NCBI GenBank assembly: GCA_019359155.1
Contig: JAHHHV010000077.1
Location: 48,765-112,764, forward strand
From: Pegethrix bostrychoides GSE-TBD4-15B
GTDB taxonomy: Bacteria > Cyanobacteriota > Cyanobacteriia > Elainellales > Elainellaceae
Direction of reading: 5' to 3'
DNA: 64,000 nt
Positions 1 through 8,043 of the stretch are shown here, in pieces (positions within the stretch are counted from its first letter, which is position 1; each line of letters opens with the position of its first letter). The translations under genes were made by a program, and so were the position numbers. The notes beneath the pieces were generated by a model, which saw only the letters and a list, made by a program, of their open reading frames with translations, did not search any database and had not been told where the DNA came from.

Positions 1-1862
1 GAATTCATCTCGATTCGATTAAGCGCAATCCGCAGCTTGACCTCGCGCCGCCGCATGTCTCATTAATCGGCAAATCAATTGCAGAATATCTGCCGCCAGA
101 GCTAGCAGCTCAAAAGCTGGCGGCAATTGAGCAGGCGCTCTCAACTGGACAGATGCAGATCTATGAGCAGGCAATCCAGCGCCCCGGTCGGATGCAGCAT
201 GAAGAGCTGCGCGTGCTGCCTTATGGCGCTGATACAGTGCTGATTATGATCCGAGACGTGACCGAGCGCAAGCAGATCGAGCTAGAGCTACAGCAGGCCA
301 AAGAGAAGGCTGAAGCGGCGAATCGAGCGAAGACTGCATTTCTCGCTAACATTAGCCATGATCTGCGAACGCCGCTGAACGCCATCTTGGGCTATGGGCA
401 GCTGATGGCGCGAGATGCCCAAACCGAGGAGCAGCGCGACCAAATAGAAATCGTCAACCGCAACGGCGAATATCTGCTTCAGCTGATCAACGATATTCTC
501 TGGCTTTCCAAAATCGAGGCTGGACAGCTGATGCTAGAGCCAGCTAATGTTGATCTCCATGCTTTACTCAATTCGATTATCAGTATATTTCGGATTCGTG
601 CTCAAGCTAAAGGACTCGATTTTAGCTATAGCTTTGCCTCGGCAGGTGACTCTGAAGTTCCCAAATTTATTCACGCCGATCGGCACAAGCTGCGCCAAAT
701 TATCACCAACTTGCTCGACAACGCGATTAAGTTTACGCCGCAGGGACGCATTGAGCTACGGGTGCAATCTGAGTCGCAATCTGAGTCGCAATCTGGGTCG
801 CAGTCTAACCTGCTCGTCATCGAAGTTGAGGATACAGGCGTTGGCATTGTGTCCGAAGATCTGGAAAAAATTTTTGAAATGTTCGTGCAGTCGACAGCAG
901 GGGAGCAGCTACAGCAGGGGATTGGGCTGGGGCTGGCGATCAGCCATCGTTTTGTACAGCGCATGGGAGGACAAATGACGCTCCGCAGCCAGTTGGGGCA
1001 CGGCAGTCTGTTTCGGGTGGAGTTGCCCTTGCAGCCTACGAGTTTAGCGCAGATCGAGCCGCCCGCCGTCAGCAGTTTGCCAAGAGCAGGGCAGAGCCGC
1101 CGGATGCTGGTGGTTGACGATACTGACACCAACTTAAAGCTCATGACACATTGGTTGAAATCTGCTGGTTTTGAGGTGCAGCAGGCTCAAAGCGGTCAGG
1201 TGGCTATCGAGCAAGCTATGCAGTTTCGGCCTGACTTAATCTGGATGGATCTGCGAATGCCGGGGATGGATGGCTACGAAGCTATGCGACAGATCAAACA
1301 GGCAGTGCGCCAAGTCAACCCTGCCGCTCTCCACCAATCTGCTAGTCCTGAATCTGTTAGTCCTGAATCTGCTAGTCCTGAAGCGGCTAGTCCTGAAGCG
1401 GCTAGCCTTGGCGAAGATCCTGATGGCGATTGGCAGCCCCACTGGCAGCCCTACTGGCAGCCCAAGATTATTGCCCTGACAGCTGCCGCTTTTGAAGAGG
1501 CGCGCCAAGAAATTTTGGCGGCAGGATTTGATGATTTTGTGGCAAAACCCTGCTCAGAATCTATCGTCTTGGCAAAAATCGCGCAGCACCTTGACCTGAA
1601 CGATTGCTATACAGCCAGCAGGCCAACCCGTGACCCAGCCAGTAGACCAGCGCAGTCACTCGGCCAGGGCCTCGACAGGATGCCAGCAGACTGGATCGCG
1701 CAGCTCAATCATGCGGCTCGTAGCGCCAACGAACCAATGATTTTCGAGCTACTAGAAGCGCTGCCAGCCGACTGTCACGATCTCAAAGCCACTGTGAAGC
1801 AGCTGGTGCATGAGTTTAAGCTAAGCGATTTGATCCGGCTGACGCAGCCTGCCTCGCCATGA
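1..1862 (+). CDS. Hybrid sensor histidine kinase (PAS-HisKA-HATPase-REC), 5' end cut by window edge
   Basis: The frame is open from base 3 to the stop at 1860-1862, and the codons before the first in-window ATG (153) encode the start of a PAS domain, so the true start lies left of the window. Counting from ATG 153: PAS end with the usual DVTERK exit near residue 35; HisKA H-box FLANISHDLRTPLN with phospho-acceptor His69; HATPase with N box (LLDNAIKF), G1 (DTGVGI) and G2 (GIGLGLAIS); receiver domain from about residue 310 with the phospho-Asp in MDLRMPGMDG; and a C-terminal helical tail common in cyanobacterial hybrid kinases. No membrane segment is visible in the part present. Three in-frame tandem repeats lie inside it. 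Its stop overlaps the next start (ATGA), so the two are co-translated. The ligand is unknown. Confidence 0.93.
   Translation, partial: IHLDSIKRNPQLDLAPPHVSLIGKSIAEYLPPELAAQKLAAIEQALSTGQMQIYEQAIQRPGRMQHEELRVLPYGADTVLIMIRDVTERKQIELELQQAKEKAEAANRAKTAFLANISHDLRTPLNAILGYGQLMARDAQTEEQRDQIEIVNRNGEYLLQLINDILWLSKIEAGQLMLEPANVDLHALLNSIISIFRIRAQAKGLDFSYSFASAGDSEVPKFIHADRHKLRQIITNLLDNAIKFTPQGRIELRVQSESQSESQSGSQSNLLVIEVEDTGVGIVSEDLEKIFEMFVQSTAGEQLQQGIGLGLAISHRFVQRMGGQMTLRSQLGHGSLFRVELPLQPTSLAQIEPPAVSSLPRAGQSRRMLVVDDTDTNLKLMTHWLKSAGFEVQQAQSGQVAIEQAMQFRPDLIWMDLRMPGMDGYEAMRQIKQAVRQVNPAALHQSASPESVSPESASPEAASPEAASLGEDPDGDWQPHWQPYWQPKIIALTAAAFEEARQEILAAGFDDFVAKPCSESIVLAKIAQHLDLNDCYTASRPTRDPASRPAQSLGQGLDRMPADWIAQLNHAARSANEPMIFELLEALPADCHDLKATVKQLVHEFKLSDLIRLTQPASP
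765..806. repeat. 12-bp tandem repeat in kinase HATPase domain
   Basis: Unit CAATCTGAGTCG, three copies plus a half copy. It encodes a Ser-Glu-Ser-Gln run inserted between beta strands of the ATPase domain and keeps frame. Confidence 0.9.
1338..1412. repeat. 15-bp tandem repeat in receiver domain
   Basis: Five 15-bp units based on TCTGCTAGTCCTGAA, with small changes, encode a Ser-Pro-Glu-Ser/Ala-rich loop inside the receiver domain of the hybrid kinase. Confidence 0.9.
1431..1466. repeat. 12-bp tandem repeat (Trp-Gln-Pro)
   Basis: Three units of TGGCAGCCCYAC type encode WQPH/WQPY/WQPK immediately after the preceding 15-bp repeat, so the same receiver loop has been expanded twice. Confidence 0.88.
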
Positions 1863-3127
1863 TGCCAAACCCGACGAATCCCAAACCGCTTGAAACCAAA
1901 CCACCTGAGACCAAACCGCCTGAGACCAAACCGCCTGAGACCATATTGATCATTGACGACACGCCTGACAATCTGCGATTTCTAGCCGATCTGCTGAATC
2001 GGGCAGGCTATGCAGTCCGCAAGGTGATTAGCGGCGAACTGGGACTGGAGGCCGCGCAGCTGGTTCTCCCCGACTTGATTTTGCTCGATATTAGAATGCC
2101 AGGGCTAGATGGCTATCAGGTCTGCGATCGGCTCAAGGCGAATCCCAGCACGCGCTCCATTCCAATCATTTTTCTCAGCGCCATGAGCGAGGAGCTAGAT
2201 AAAGTGATGGCCTTTGAAGCGGGCTGCGTTGACTACATCACGAAGCCATTTCAGGTGGCGGAGGTGCTGGCGCGGATCGAAAATCAGCTGCAAGTTAGCC
2301 GTCTGCGGCAGGCGCTAGAGCAACAAAATGCAGAGCTACAGCGCAGCATCGCGCAGTGCAGCTTAGCTGAAACCGCTCTAGAAACGCTGCACCAAGATCT
2401 AGATGCTAAAGTCCAGGCAGCACTGAATCAGCTCATGCAGCAGTCGCTCTGGCTCACGCCAGCGGCATTGCAAACCTTGCAAAACGCGCTCAGTCGCTTG
2501 AGCGTTGCAGAGTCGCTGACATCATTAGTTACGGCATCAGTGGCTCCGTCGTTGCAAAACGCTCTGCGACAGATTGCGGCCAGTGCCGACACAGTTCAGC
2601 AAATTTTGGAGCCAATCCTGCCAAACGCAGCTCCGCTTCCAGCCGCCGAGCTGACGCAGTTTTGCCGTGATCTCGTTGCGCAATGGCCGCTCGATCAGCA
2701 ACGGCATGATCTGGCTGTGGCTAGCTGGGGCAGTCCGGCTGGGAGGTTGCCGCTGAACGGAGCTGACTTGCAGCAGGTCATCGCGCCAGTTTTAGATAAC
2801 GCGCTACGCTATTCGCCGCAGGGAGGTAGCCTCTTGCTCCAGCTAACTTACGTGCCGTCGCAGGTGCTGATTGAAATCCGCGATGCCGGGATCGGAATTC
2901 CCACAGCCGAACTAGATCGAATCTGTGATCAGTTCTATCGAGCCAGCAACGCTGCCGCCATTCCCGGCCAGGGACTAGGTTTATTTGTGGCGCAGCAAAT
3001 TATCGCTCCTACAGGCGGCAATCTTCACGTCAGCAGTCAGTTAGGGGTGGGCACTACAGTCAGGATCACCCTGCCGCTTACTGATCGAGATGCCGAGATT
3101 GATCAAGCAGCTGAGCCAGAATCCTGA
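1859..3127 (+). CDS. Receiver-ATPase hybrid response regulator, no clear H-box
   Basis: 422 residues, start ATG overlapping the upstream kinase stop by 4 bases. The N-terminus is a Lys-Pro-Pro-Glu-Thr tandem repeat. A receiver follows (residues about 28-145; IIDD acidic pair, phospho-Asp in LLDIRMPGLDG, Lys in ITKPF), then a coiled coil, then a HATPase (N box PVLDNALRYS, G1 DAGIGIP, G2 GQGLGLFVAQQ). In cyanobacteria such receiver-kinases normally have an HE-R-TP H-box between these parts. Here the matching helix reads roughly LVTASVAPSLQNAL, with no histidine in place. It may therefore bind ATP without autophosphorylating, or act on another DHp. Partner of the upstream kinase by context. Confidence 0.88.
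   Translation: MMPNPTNPKPLETKPPETKPPETKPPETILIIDDTPDNLRFLADLLNRAGYAVRKVISGELGLEAAQLVLPDLILLDIRMPGLDGYQVCDRLKANPSTRSIPIIFLSAMSEELDKVMAFEAGCVDYITKPFQVAEVLARIENQLQVSRLRQALEQQNAELQRSIAQCSLAETALETLHQDLDAKVQAALNQLMQQSLWLTPAALQTLQNALSRLSVAESLTSLVTASVAPSLQNALRQIAASADTVQQILEPILPNAAPLPAAELTQFCRDLVAQWPLDQQRHDLAVASWGSPAGRLPLNGADLQQVIAPVLDNALRYSPQGGSLLLQLTYVPSQVLIEIRDAGIGIPTAELDRICDQFYRASNAAAIPGQGLGLFVAQQIIAPTGGNLHVSSQLGVGTTVRITLPLTDRDAEIDQAAEPES
1886..1945. repeat. 15-bp tandem repeat at N-terminus of receiver gene
   Basis: Four units of CCGCCTGAGACCAAA with minor changes encode (PPETK)n before the receiver domain. Confidence 0.9.
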
Positions 3128-3139
3128 AGCCGCTCAGCG

Positions 3140-3532
3140 CTAGATTCGGGCAATTGTCAGCTGAATTTCGCCCTCGTTATCTTCAATGTAGGTATCAAAA
3201 AAGAAGGCGCAGAGCGTGGCGGGTTCGGTGACTTCCAGGGTGAGGCTGTCGTCATAGCCGTTCAGCGATTCCCAGGTCGAGTTGACCAGAACGCCAGTTT
3301 TTCTATTGGTGACTTTGCCGCCATAGATCCAGAGCATGACTAACGGCTCGCCGCTGTGGCCGGAGTCGTTTTTGTAGTTAAAGCTGCCGCCAGAGATCTT
3401 GATCAAGTTTGTGCCAATTTCGAGTCGAGTCGAGACAGCTACTTCGGTTTGTAAGTAGCTCATTGCCGCTTCACCGACCGCATAGCAGTTGTGCTTGCTG
3501 TGCACCTTCATTTCGCTGATTGTTCTGTCCAT
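3140..3532 (-). CDS. Hypothetical protein, beta-rich
   Basis: 130 residues from ATG 3532, which has GAGGAC about 5 bases upstream. A longer frame exists to 3796, but its N-terminal part overlaps the preceding gene and looks low-complexity, so the shorter start is preferred. No signal peptide or membrane helix. Composition and alternation suggest a beta sandwich. The C-terminus (DTYIEDNEGEIQLTI) resembles the closing strands of small extracellular or lectin-like beta domains, but this is only an impression. The single gene sits 140 bp downstream of the phosphorylase fusion on the same strand and may share its transcript. I do not recognise the family. Confidence 0.6.
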   Translation of the reverse strand: MDRTISEMKVHSKHNCYAVGEAAMSYLQTEVAVSTRLEIGTNLIKISGGSFNYKNDSGHSGEPLVMLWIYGGKVTNRKTGVLVNSTWESLNGYDDSLTLEVTEPATLCAFFFDTYIEDNEGEIQLTIARI

Positions 3533-3675
3533 GTTGTCCTCGCTGGTTACGTTAGGTAGATGACGTGAATTCAGTGAATGGTTGAAAACTCCAACTTGGT
3601 GTTGGGCAAAATCCTCAGGCTGGCTGAGCAGATCGCCCTCAACTCGATCAAGCTGAGGGCTGATTTGAACCTCCC

Positions 3676-6600
3676 TCAGCCCAGCCGCTTTTTTGGCTGG
3701 TGCTTTTTTGGCTGGACAGGCTCCAGCTGAGCCGGCTCTACCGGAATCTGCCAGATTTCCTGACAGTAGCCGCGAACTGCCCGCTCGGCTGAGCAAAAGC
3801 CCAGTCGAGCCGTGCTCAAGATCGACATGCGAGTCCAGCGTTCGGTATCCCGGTAGGCTTGGCTCACCTGCTCCTGAGTGGCAATATAGTCGGCATAGTC
3901 GGCCAAAAGCAAGTACTGGTCGTAGTAAATCAGCAAATTGACCAGCGGTCTGAACAATTCTGGGTCGCCGTTTGAGAGCAAATCAGAGGTGAGCAGATCG
4001 AGTACTGAATGCAGCTCTGGGTTTGCGTCATAGCTCAGCATTGGGTTATAACCTGTGGCGCGAAGGCGCTGCGCCTCGGCCAAGCTGAGGCCGAACTCAA
4101 AGCAGTTCTCGGCTCCCACCGCCGCGCGGATTTCGAGATTGGTGCCGTCGGCGGTGCCAAGCATCAGCGCTCCGTTTAAGACCGCAATCAGGTTGCCAGT
4201 ATCGGCGGCTTCAGTGCCCGCCAGCGACAGATGCTCGCTCAAGTCGGCAGCAGGATAGAGCGGCTGCGCGGTTTTAATATTGAAATCTGGCAGAAACACC
4301 ACCTTCAGCCGTCCGCGCAGATCGGGGTCAGGATTGACCAGATCGGCGACCGCATGAATCAGCCGAATGATCAGCTTGGCAGTGAAGTAGTCTGGAGCAG
4401 CCTTGCCCGCGAAAATAAAGCTGCGCGGCGTGATATCTAGCGTCGGGTTAGCTTTGAGTCGCTGGTAGAGCGTCAGAATATGCAGCAGATTTAGATGCTG
4501 CCGCTTATATTCATGGATCACCATAGCCTGCAAGTCGAACAGCGAGTTGGGGTTGATCTCGATGCCCGTCTGACGCAGAATTTGCGCGGCCAAAGACTGC
4601 TTGGCCGCCTGCTTGACCCGCAGCCATTCAGCGCAGAACAGCGGATCGCTGGCGTAGGCTTCTAGGCCACTCAGCTGGCTTAGATCGGTAATCCAGCCCT
4701 CGCCCAGCTTGCTGCTGATCAGGCTAGCTAGCGGCGGATTGGTTTGCAGCAAGAAGCGCCGGGGCGTGATGCCGTTGGTCTGGCTGCTAAATTTTTCGGG
4801 AGCCAGCTCGTAAAAGTCGCGCAGCACGGTTTGCTTCAGCAGATCGGTATGCAGCGGCGACACGCCATTGACAGCATGACTGCCAATGCAGGCCAGAAAA
4901 TTCAGCCGAATGTAGCGCTCGCCGCGTTCGTCAATCAGCGACATCTGGCTCAGTTTGGCAGGATTATTCGGATATTTAGCCGCGACGGATTCCAAGAGCC
5001 GCGCGTTAATTTCATAAATCAGCTCTAAGTGGCGCGGCAAGAGCTGTTCAAACAGGCTGACTGACCAGAGATCGTCCAGCGTTTCGGGCATCAGGCTGTG
5101 GTTGCTATAGGCAAAAGTCTGCTCAGTGACCCGCCAAGCGCTGTCCCAATCTAGTCCCTGCTCGTCCACCAGCAGTCGCATCAGCTCGACCACGGCCAGA
5201 CTCGGATCGGTGTCGTTGAGCTGAAGCGCAAAGCGGCTGGGCAGGGTTTCGGCGGTGCAGCTCGCCGCCAAATGCAGCCGCAGCGCATCCTGAAGCGCAC
5301 AGGAAGCCAGAAAGAACTGCTGCTTTAAGCGCAGCGCTTTGCCCTTCAGCTCAACGTCAACTGGGTAGAGCACCTTGCACAGATCGCCCGATTCAGCCCG
5401 CCAGAGCCGCATTAGGCTAATCTTGTCGCGCTGGTATCCCGGAATTGGACTGTCGTAAGGGATGCCCTGCACCAGCTCAGCGGGCAGCCAGCGCAGCCGA
5501 TAGCGATTCTGCTCATCTATGTAGGCAATGCTGCTGCCGCCAAAGCCAACCGTTACGGCGAGATCAGGCCGCTCAATTTCCCAGGGGTTGCCGGAGCGCA
5601 GCCAGCTATCGACAACTTCGACCTGCCAGCCATCATGGATTTCTTGATCAAAAATGCCGTACTCGTAGCGTAAGCCGTAGCCGATGGCAGGGACTTCCAG
5701 CGTTGCCATCGCGTCTAGATAGCAGACCATCAGCCGCCCCAGTCCGCCTTTCCCCAGCCCCGGCTCCTCTTCTTGATCGAGCAGGGCTGGCCAGTCGTAG
5801 CCGAGATCTGCGACTGCGCTTTGCGCCGCTTCCAGCAGCCCCAGATTCAGCAGACTATTTTCGAGGTGCGGCCCTGGCAGATATTCAGCAGCAATTTCGC
5901 CCACAATTTTCTGATGCGCGGGGGCAGTCTCAGCGGAGCTAAGCGCTAGCAGATGGCGGCAAATCAGCGCTGAGAGACTGCTATAGCAATCCAGCAGCGT
6001 GGCGGTTTTGGGCGTTTTGCCCTGCTCGCTGAGTGCTTTGACCAAAGCTTGCTTGAGCGATTCCGACTGGGATGCTGGCTCGGATTCGGGTGACTCAACC
6101 TCTACAGAAATTTCTACAGGCGTTTCTACAACCGTGACTTCAGCAATTGCTACGACTTGCAGTGGCTCTAGATCTGATTCATCTCGCTTATCTAACTCAG
6201 CTGCCGGAACCGCTTTGGCTTCGACCAACCCCAGATCGGCCTCGATTTGCTCAGAGGTCATCTCGGCCTCACCAGTGTTAGCCTCTGCGATATTGGCTTG
6301 ATCAGTATCTATTGCAGTCGGTTCAGATACTATCGGCTCAGATGCTACAGGCTGAAACACCACGGTTGGTACAATCACGGCCTCTTCCATCTCTTCCGTT
6401 GCCACCACTGTCGATACAGGTTCTGCCGTAGCCTGCGCCACGGGAGTTGCTTCAGGAGTTGCTTCAGTCGGGACAGGACTTACCGGAGCAGTGGGAATCT
6501 CAGCAGCGGGAACCTTGGGCACGGGCGACCGACGGACGCGACGCAGGAGCCAAACCAGCGGGAAGCCTAGCAGCAGTAATAGCCACCAGAATGAACGACT

Positions 6601-7629
6601 TTCTGGCTCACTCGGCGCGCTGGGTGTCGAGACTTCAGGAGCTTGGCTAATCGGCATCACCTCTGGCTGCGGCTTCAGCACAATCAGCTCCCCGGCAGCA
6701 ATCGCTTTGGCCTCTTCCAGCTTGGCTGCTGCCACTGCCGCCTGCCCCGGTTTGGTGGTGGCAAAGCCCAAAAACGCCTGGGCAGCATTATCCAGCTCTC
6801 GGTAGGCATAGCCGCGCGGCTGAGCGTAGGGATAGAGCGCGTCTTGGGGCAGCACGGTCTGCGTAATTGTCAGCCTGACGGGCTTGGCTTTATCCTGGCC
6901 AGCCAGCTGGCTGGCGATTGCATAGCCGATGCCGTCCTCCCCCAGCTTGTCTAGCATGGCTGCCGTATCGTCTGTCTCTAGCTGGATCACGTTCTGAGCT
7001 GTAAATGCATCGCCAAAGCCGCGATATTGCTGAAGCGCGAGTCGGGTATCGCTATCCGCTGGGCGGTCAATCAACCGAATTGGAGCTGCGGCTCCACCCA
7101 CTTCTGCCCAGTCGGTAATTTCACCCCGAAAAATCTGGCCGAGCTGCTCTAGCGTCAGGCTGCCTGCAAACGGATTGGCCTGTCCCACCACAATCGCAAT
7201 CTGATCGCGGCTCAGCGGTATTTCCCTGAGCCCCTGCGCTTTCTCTGCCGCCGTCAGCGATCGCCCCACTGCCGCCAAGTCAATCTCGCCGTTGAGCAAA
7301 GCTTTCAGGGCAGGCTCTACGCCGCTGGTCTGGATGGTTAGATCAACTGTCGGAAACTGCTTCTCATAGCGCTGCTTCAGCATTTGGTTAATTGCCGTCA
7401 TGCTGGCGGAACCGTCAATTCGCAGCTTTTCGCGCTCTGCTGCTGAACTTGAGGCCAAACTTGAGGCCGAACTTGGGGCCGAACTTGGGGCCGAATTTGG
7501 AGCAAGCTGGGCAGGGGCAAGCTCTGTGCGGACAGTATCCGCTGCGGCAGCAGCTATGGGCAGCAGCTCAGTTGGCAGCAGCAGGCAGAGCAACAGCCCC
7601 AGGAAAAAAGCGGCATTTTTCCGAAGCAT
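3676..7629 (-). CDS. Phosphate-binding (PstS-like) domain fused via TM helix to glycogen phosphorylase-like domain with lost PLP lysine
   Basis: 1317 residues. Signal peptide at 1-30. PstS-like periplasmic-binding domain about 68-305 (GSASM, GEIDLAAVGR, IFRGEITDW, GIGYAIA). One membrane helix at about 346-363 followed by RRVRR, so the C-terminus should be cytoplasmic. Acidic/proline linker about 366-520. Glycogen/starch phosphorylase fold about 524-1298, recognisable throughout (LENSLLNLG, GYGLRYEYGIF, DGWQVE, IPYDSPIPGY, FAYSNHSLMPE, NGITPRR, IHEYKRQ, AGKAAPDYFTAK, PAADLSEH). Key catalytic positions are changed. The PLP-lysine motif, normally SGTGNMK, reads ADTGNLI with Ile1148. The substrate histidine of NDTHP is Asp808. 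The Asn of LGNGGLGR is Lys627. The frame is intact, so this looks like a conserved pseudo-enzyme, not a decayed gene. Likely role (inference): sensing external phosphate and signalling or binding glucan inside. Confidence 0.9.
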   Translation of the reverse strand: MLRKNAAFFLGLLLCLLLPTELLPIAAAAADTVRTELAPAQLAPNSAPSSAPSSASSLASSSAAEREKLRIDGSASMTAINQMLKQRYEKQFPTVDLTIQTSGVEPALKALLNGEIDLAAVGRSLTAAEKAQGLREIPLSRDQIAIVVGQANPFAGSLTLEQLGQIFRGEITDWAEVGGAAAPIRLIDRPADSDTRLALQQYRGFGDAFTAQNVIQLETDDTAAMLDKLGEDGIGYAIASQLAGQDKAKPVRLTITQTVLPQDALYPYAQPRGYAYRELDNAAQAFLGFATTKPGQAAVAAAKLEEAKAIAAGELIVLKPQPEVMPISQAPEVSTPSAPSEPESRSFWWLLLLLGFPLVWLLRRVRRSPVPKVPAAEIPTAPVSPVPTEATPEATPVAQATAEPVSTVVATEEMEEAVIVPTVVFQPVASEPIVSEPTAIDTDQANIAEANTGEAEMTSEQIEADLGLVEAKAVPAAELDKRDESDLEPLQVVAIAEVTVVETPVEISVEVESPESEPASQSESLKQALVKALSEQGKTPKTATLLDCYSSLSALICRHLLALSSAETAPAHQKIVGEIAAEYLPGPHLENSLLNLGLLEAAQSAVADLGYDWPALLDQEEEPGLGKGGLGRLMVCYLDAMATLEVPAIGYGLRYEYGIFDQEIHDGWQVEVVDSWLRSGNPWEIERPDLAVTVGFGGSSIAYIDEQNRYRLRWLPAELVQGIPYDSPIPGYQRDKISLMRLWRAESGDLCKVLYPVDVELKGKALRLKQQFFLASCALQDALRLHLAASCTAETLPSRFALQLNDTDPSLAVVELMRLLVDEQGLDWDSAWRVTEQTFAYSNHSLMPETLDDLWSVSLFEQLLPRHLELIYEINARLLESVAAKYPNNPAKLSQMSLIDERGERYIRLNFLACIGSHAVNGVSPLHTDLLKQTVLRDFYELAPEKFSSQTNGITPRRFLLQTNPPLASLISSKLGEGWITDLSQLSGLEAYASDPLFCAEWLRVKQAAKQSLAAQILRQTGIEINPNSLFDLQAMVIHEYKRQHLNLLHILTLYQRLKANPTLDITPRSFIFAGKAAPDYFTAKLIIRLIHAVADLVNPDPDLRGRLKVVFLPDFNIKTAQPLYPAADLSEHLSLAGTEAADTGNLIAVLNGALMLGTADGTNLEIRAAVGAENCFEFGLSLAEAQRLRATGYNPMLSYDANPELHSVLDLLTSDLLSNGDPELFRPLVNLLIYYDQYLLLADYADYIATQEQVSQAYRDTERWTRMSILSTARLGFCSAERAVRGYCQEIWQIPVEPAQLEPVQPKKHQPKKRLG
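6442..6465. repeat. 12-bp tandem duplication in linker of phosphorylase fusion
   Basis: GGAGTTGCTTCA twice, encoding Glu-Ala-Thr-Pro pairs in the proline-rich linker after the membrane helix. Confidence 0.75.
7445..7504. repeat. 12-bp tandem repeat after signal peptide
   Basis: Five units of GAACTTGGGGCC type encode an Ala-Pro-Ser-Ser stretch between the signal peptide and the phosphate-binding domain. Confidence 0.9.
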
Positions 7630-7892
7630 AGGGAAACATCCAAATGGCGAAACTGTAGGAGAGCGGCAATCGAGGCAAGACAGGTAATCGGCAGCTTGCA
7701 GGCATCATACTCTGCCATAGCAGCGATCCTCCCAAAAAGCACGAGTTGCAGGCAGTCTTGCCCTATACATTCTCCTATAGGTTCCGAGTCGCTTTCCCTG
7801 TTCTGGGGCAGATTTCTAGTCTTGAACTTCAGGTGCCATTTAAAAAGCCCTCAGTTTTTGCGTCGCTGCAAGAACCGAAGGCTTCATCTGAA

Positions 7893-7966
7893 CGGGATCG
7901 ACGGGGCTCGAACCCGCAACTTCCGCCGTGACAGGGCGGTGCTCTAACCAATTGAACTACGATCCC
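7893..7966 (-). tRNA. trnD: tRNA-Asp (GUC)
   Basis: Read on the minus strand it folds as a cloverleaf. Seven-base acceptor stem GGGATCG/CGATCCC, D-loop with TTGGTTAGAGC, anticodon loop CTGTCAC giving GUC, T arm GCGGGTTCGAGCCCCG, discriminator base G as expected for tRNA-Asp. CCA is not encoded. The 263-bp spacer to the phosphorylase fusion shows no other gene. Confidence 0.95.
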
Positions 7967-8043
7967 TTAATTAGCGCAGTCTCTATTATGCTGAGGCAGC
8001 AAGGTTTTGTCAAACTGCTTCACAGCTTTTCTAGCTAATCTTC

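Noticed and set aside
3536..3796. N-terminal extension of the beta protein frame over the end of the phosphorylase fusion
   Set aside because: Overlaps the fusion gene, is low-complexity, and a proper ribosome site precedes ATG 3532.
5445..5942. 165-residue plus-strand frame
   Set aside because: Lies wholly opposite the phosphorylase domain, whose protein matches a known fold throughout; composition is that of a shadow frame.
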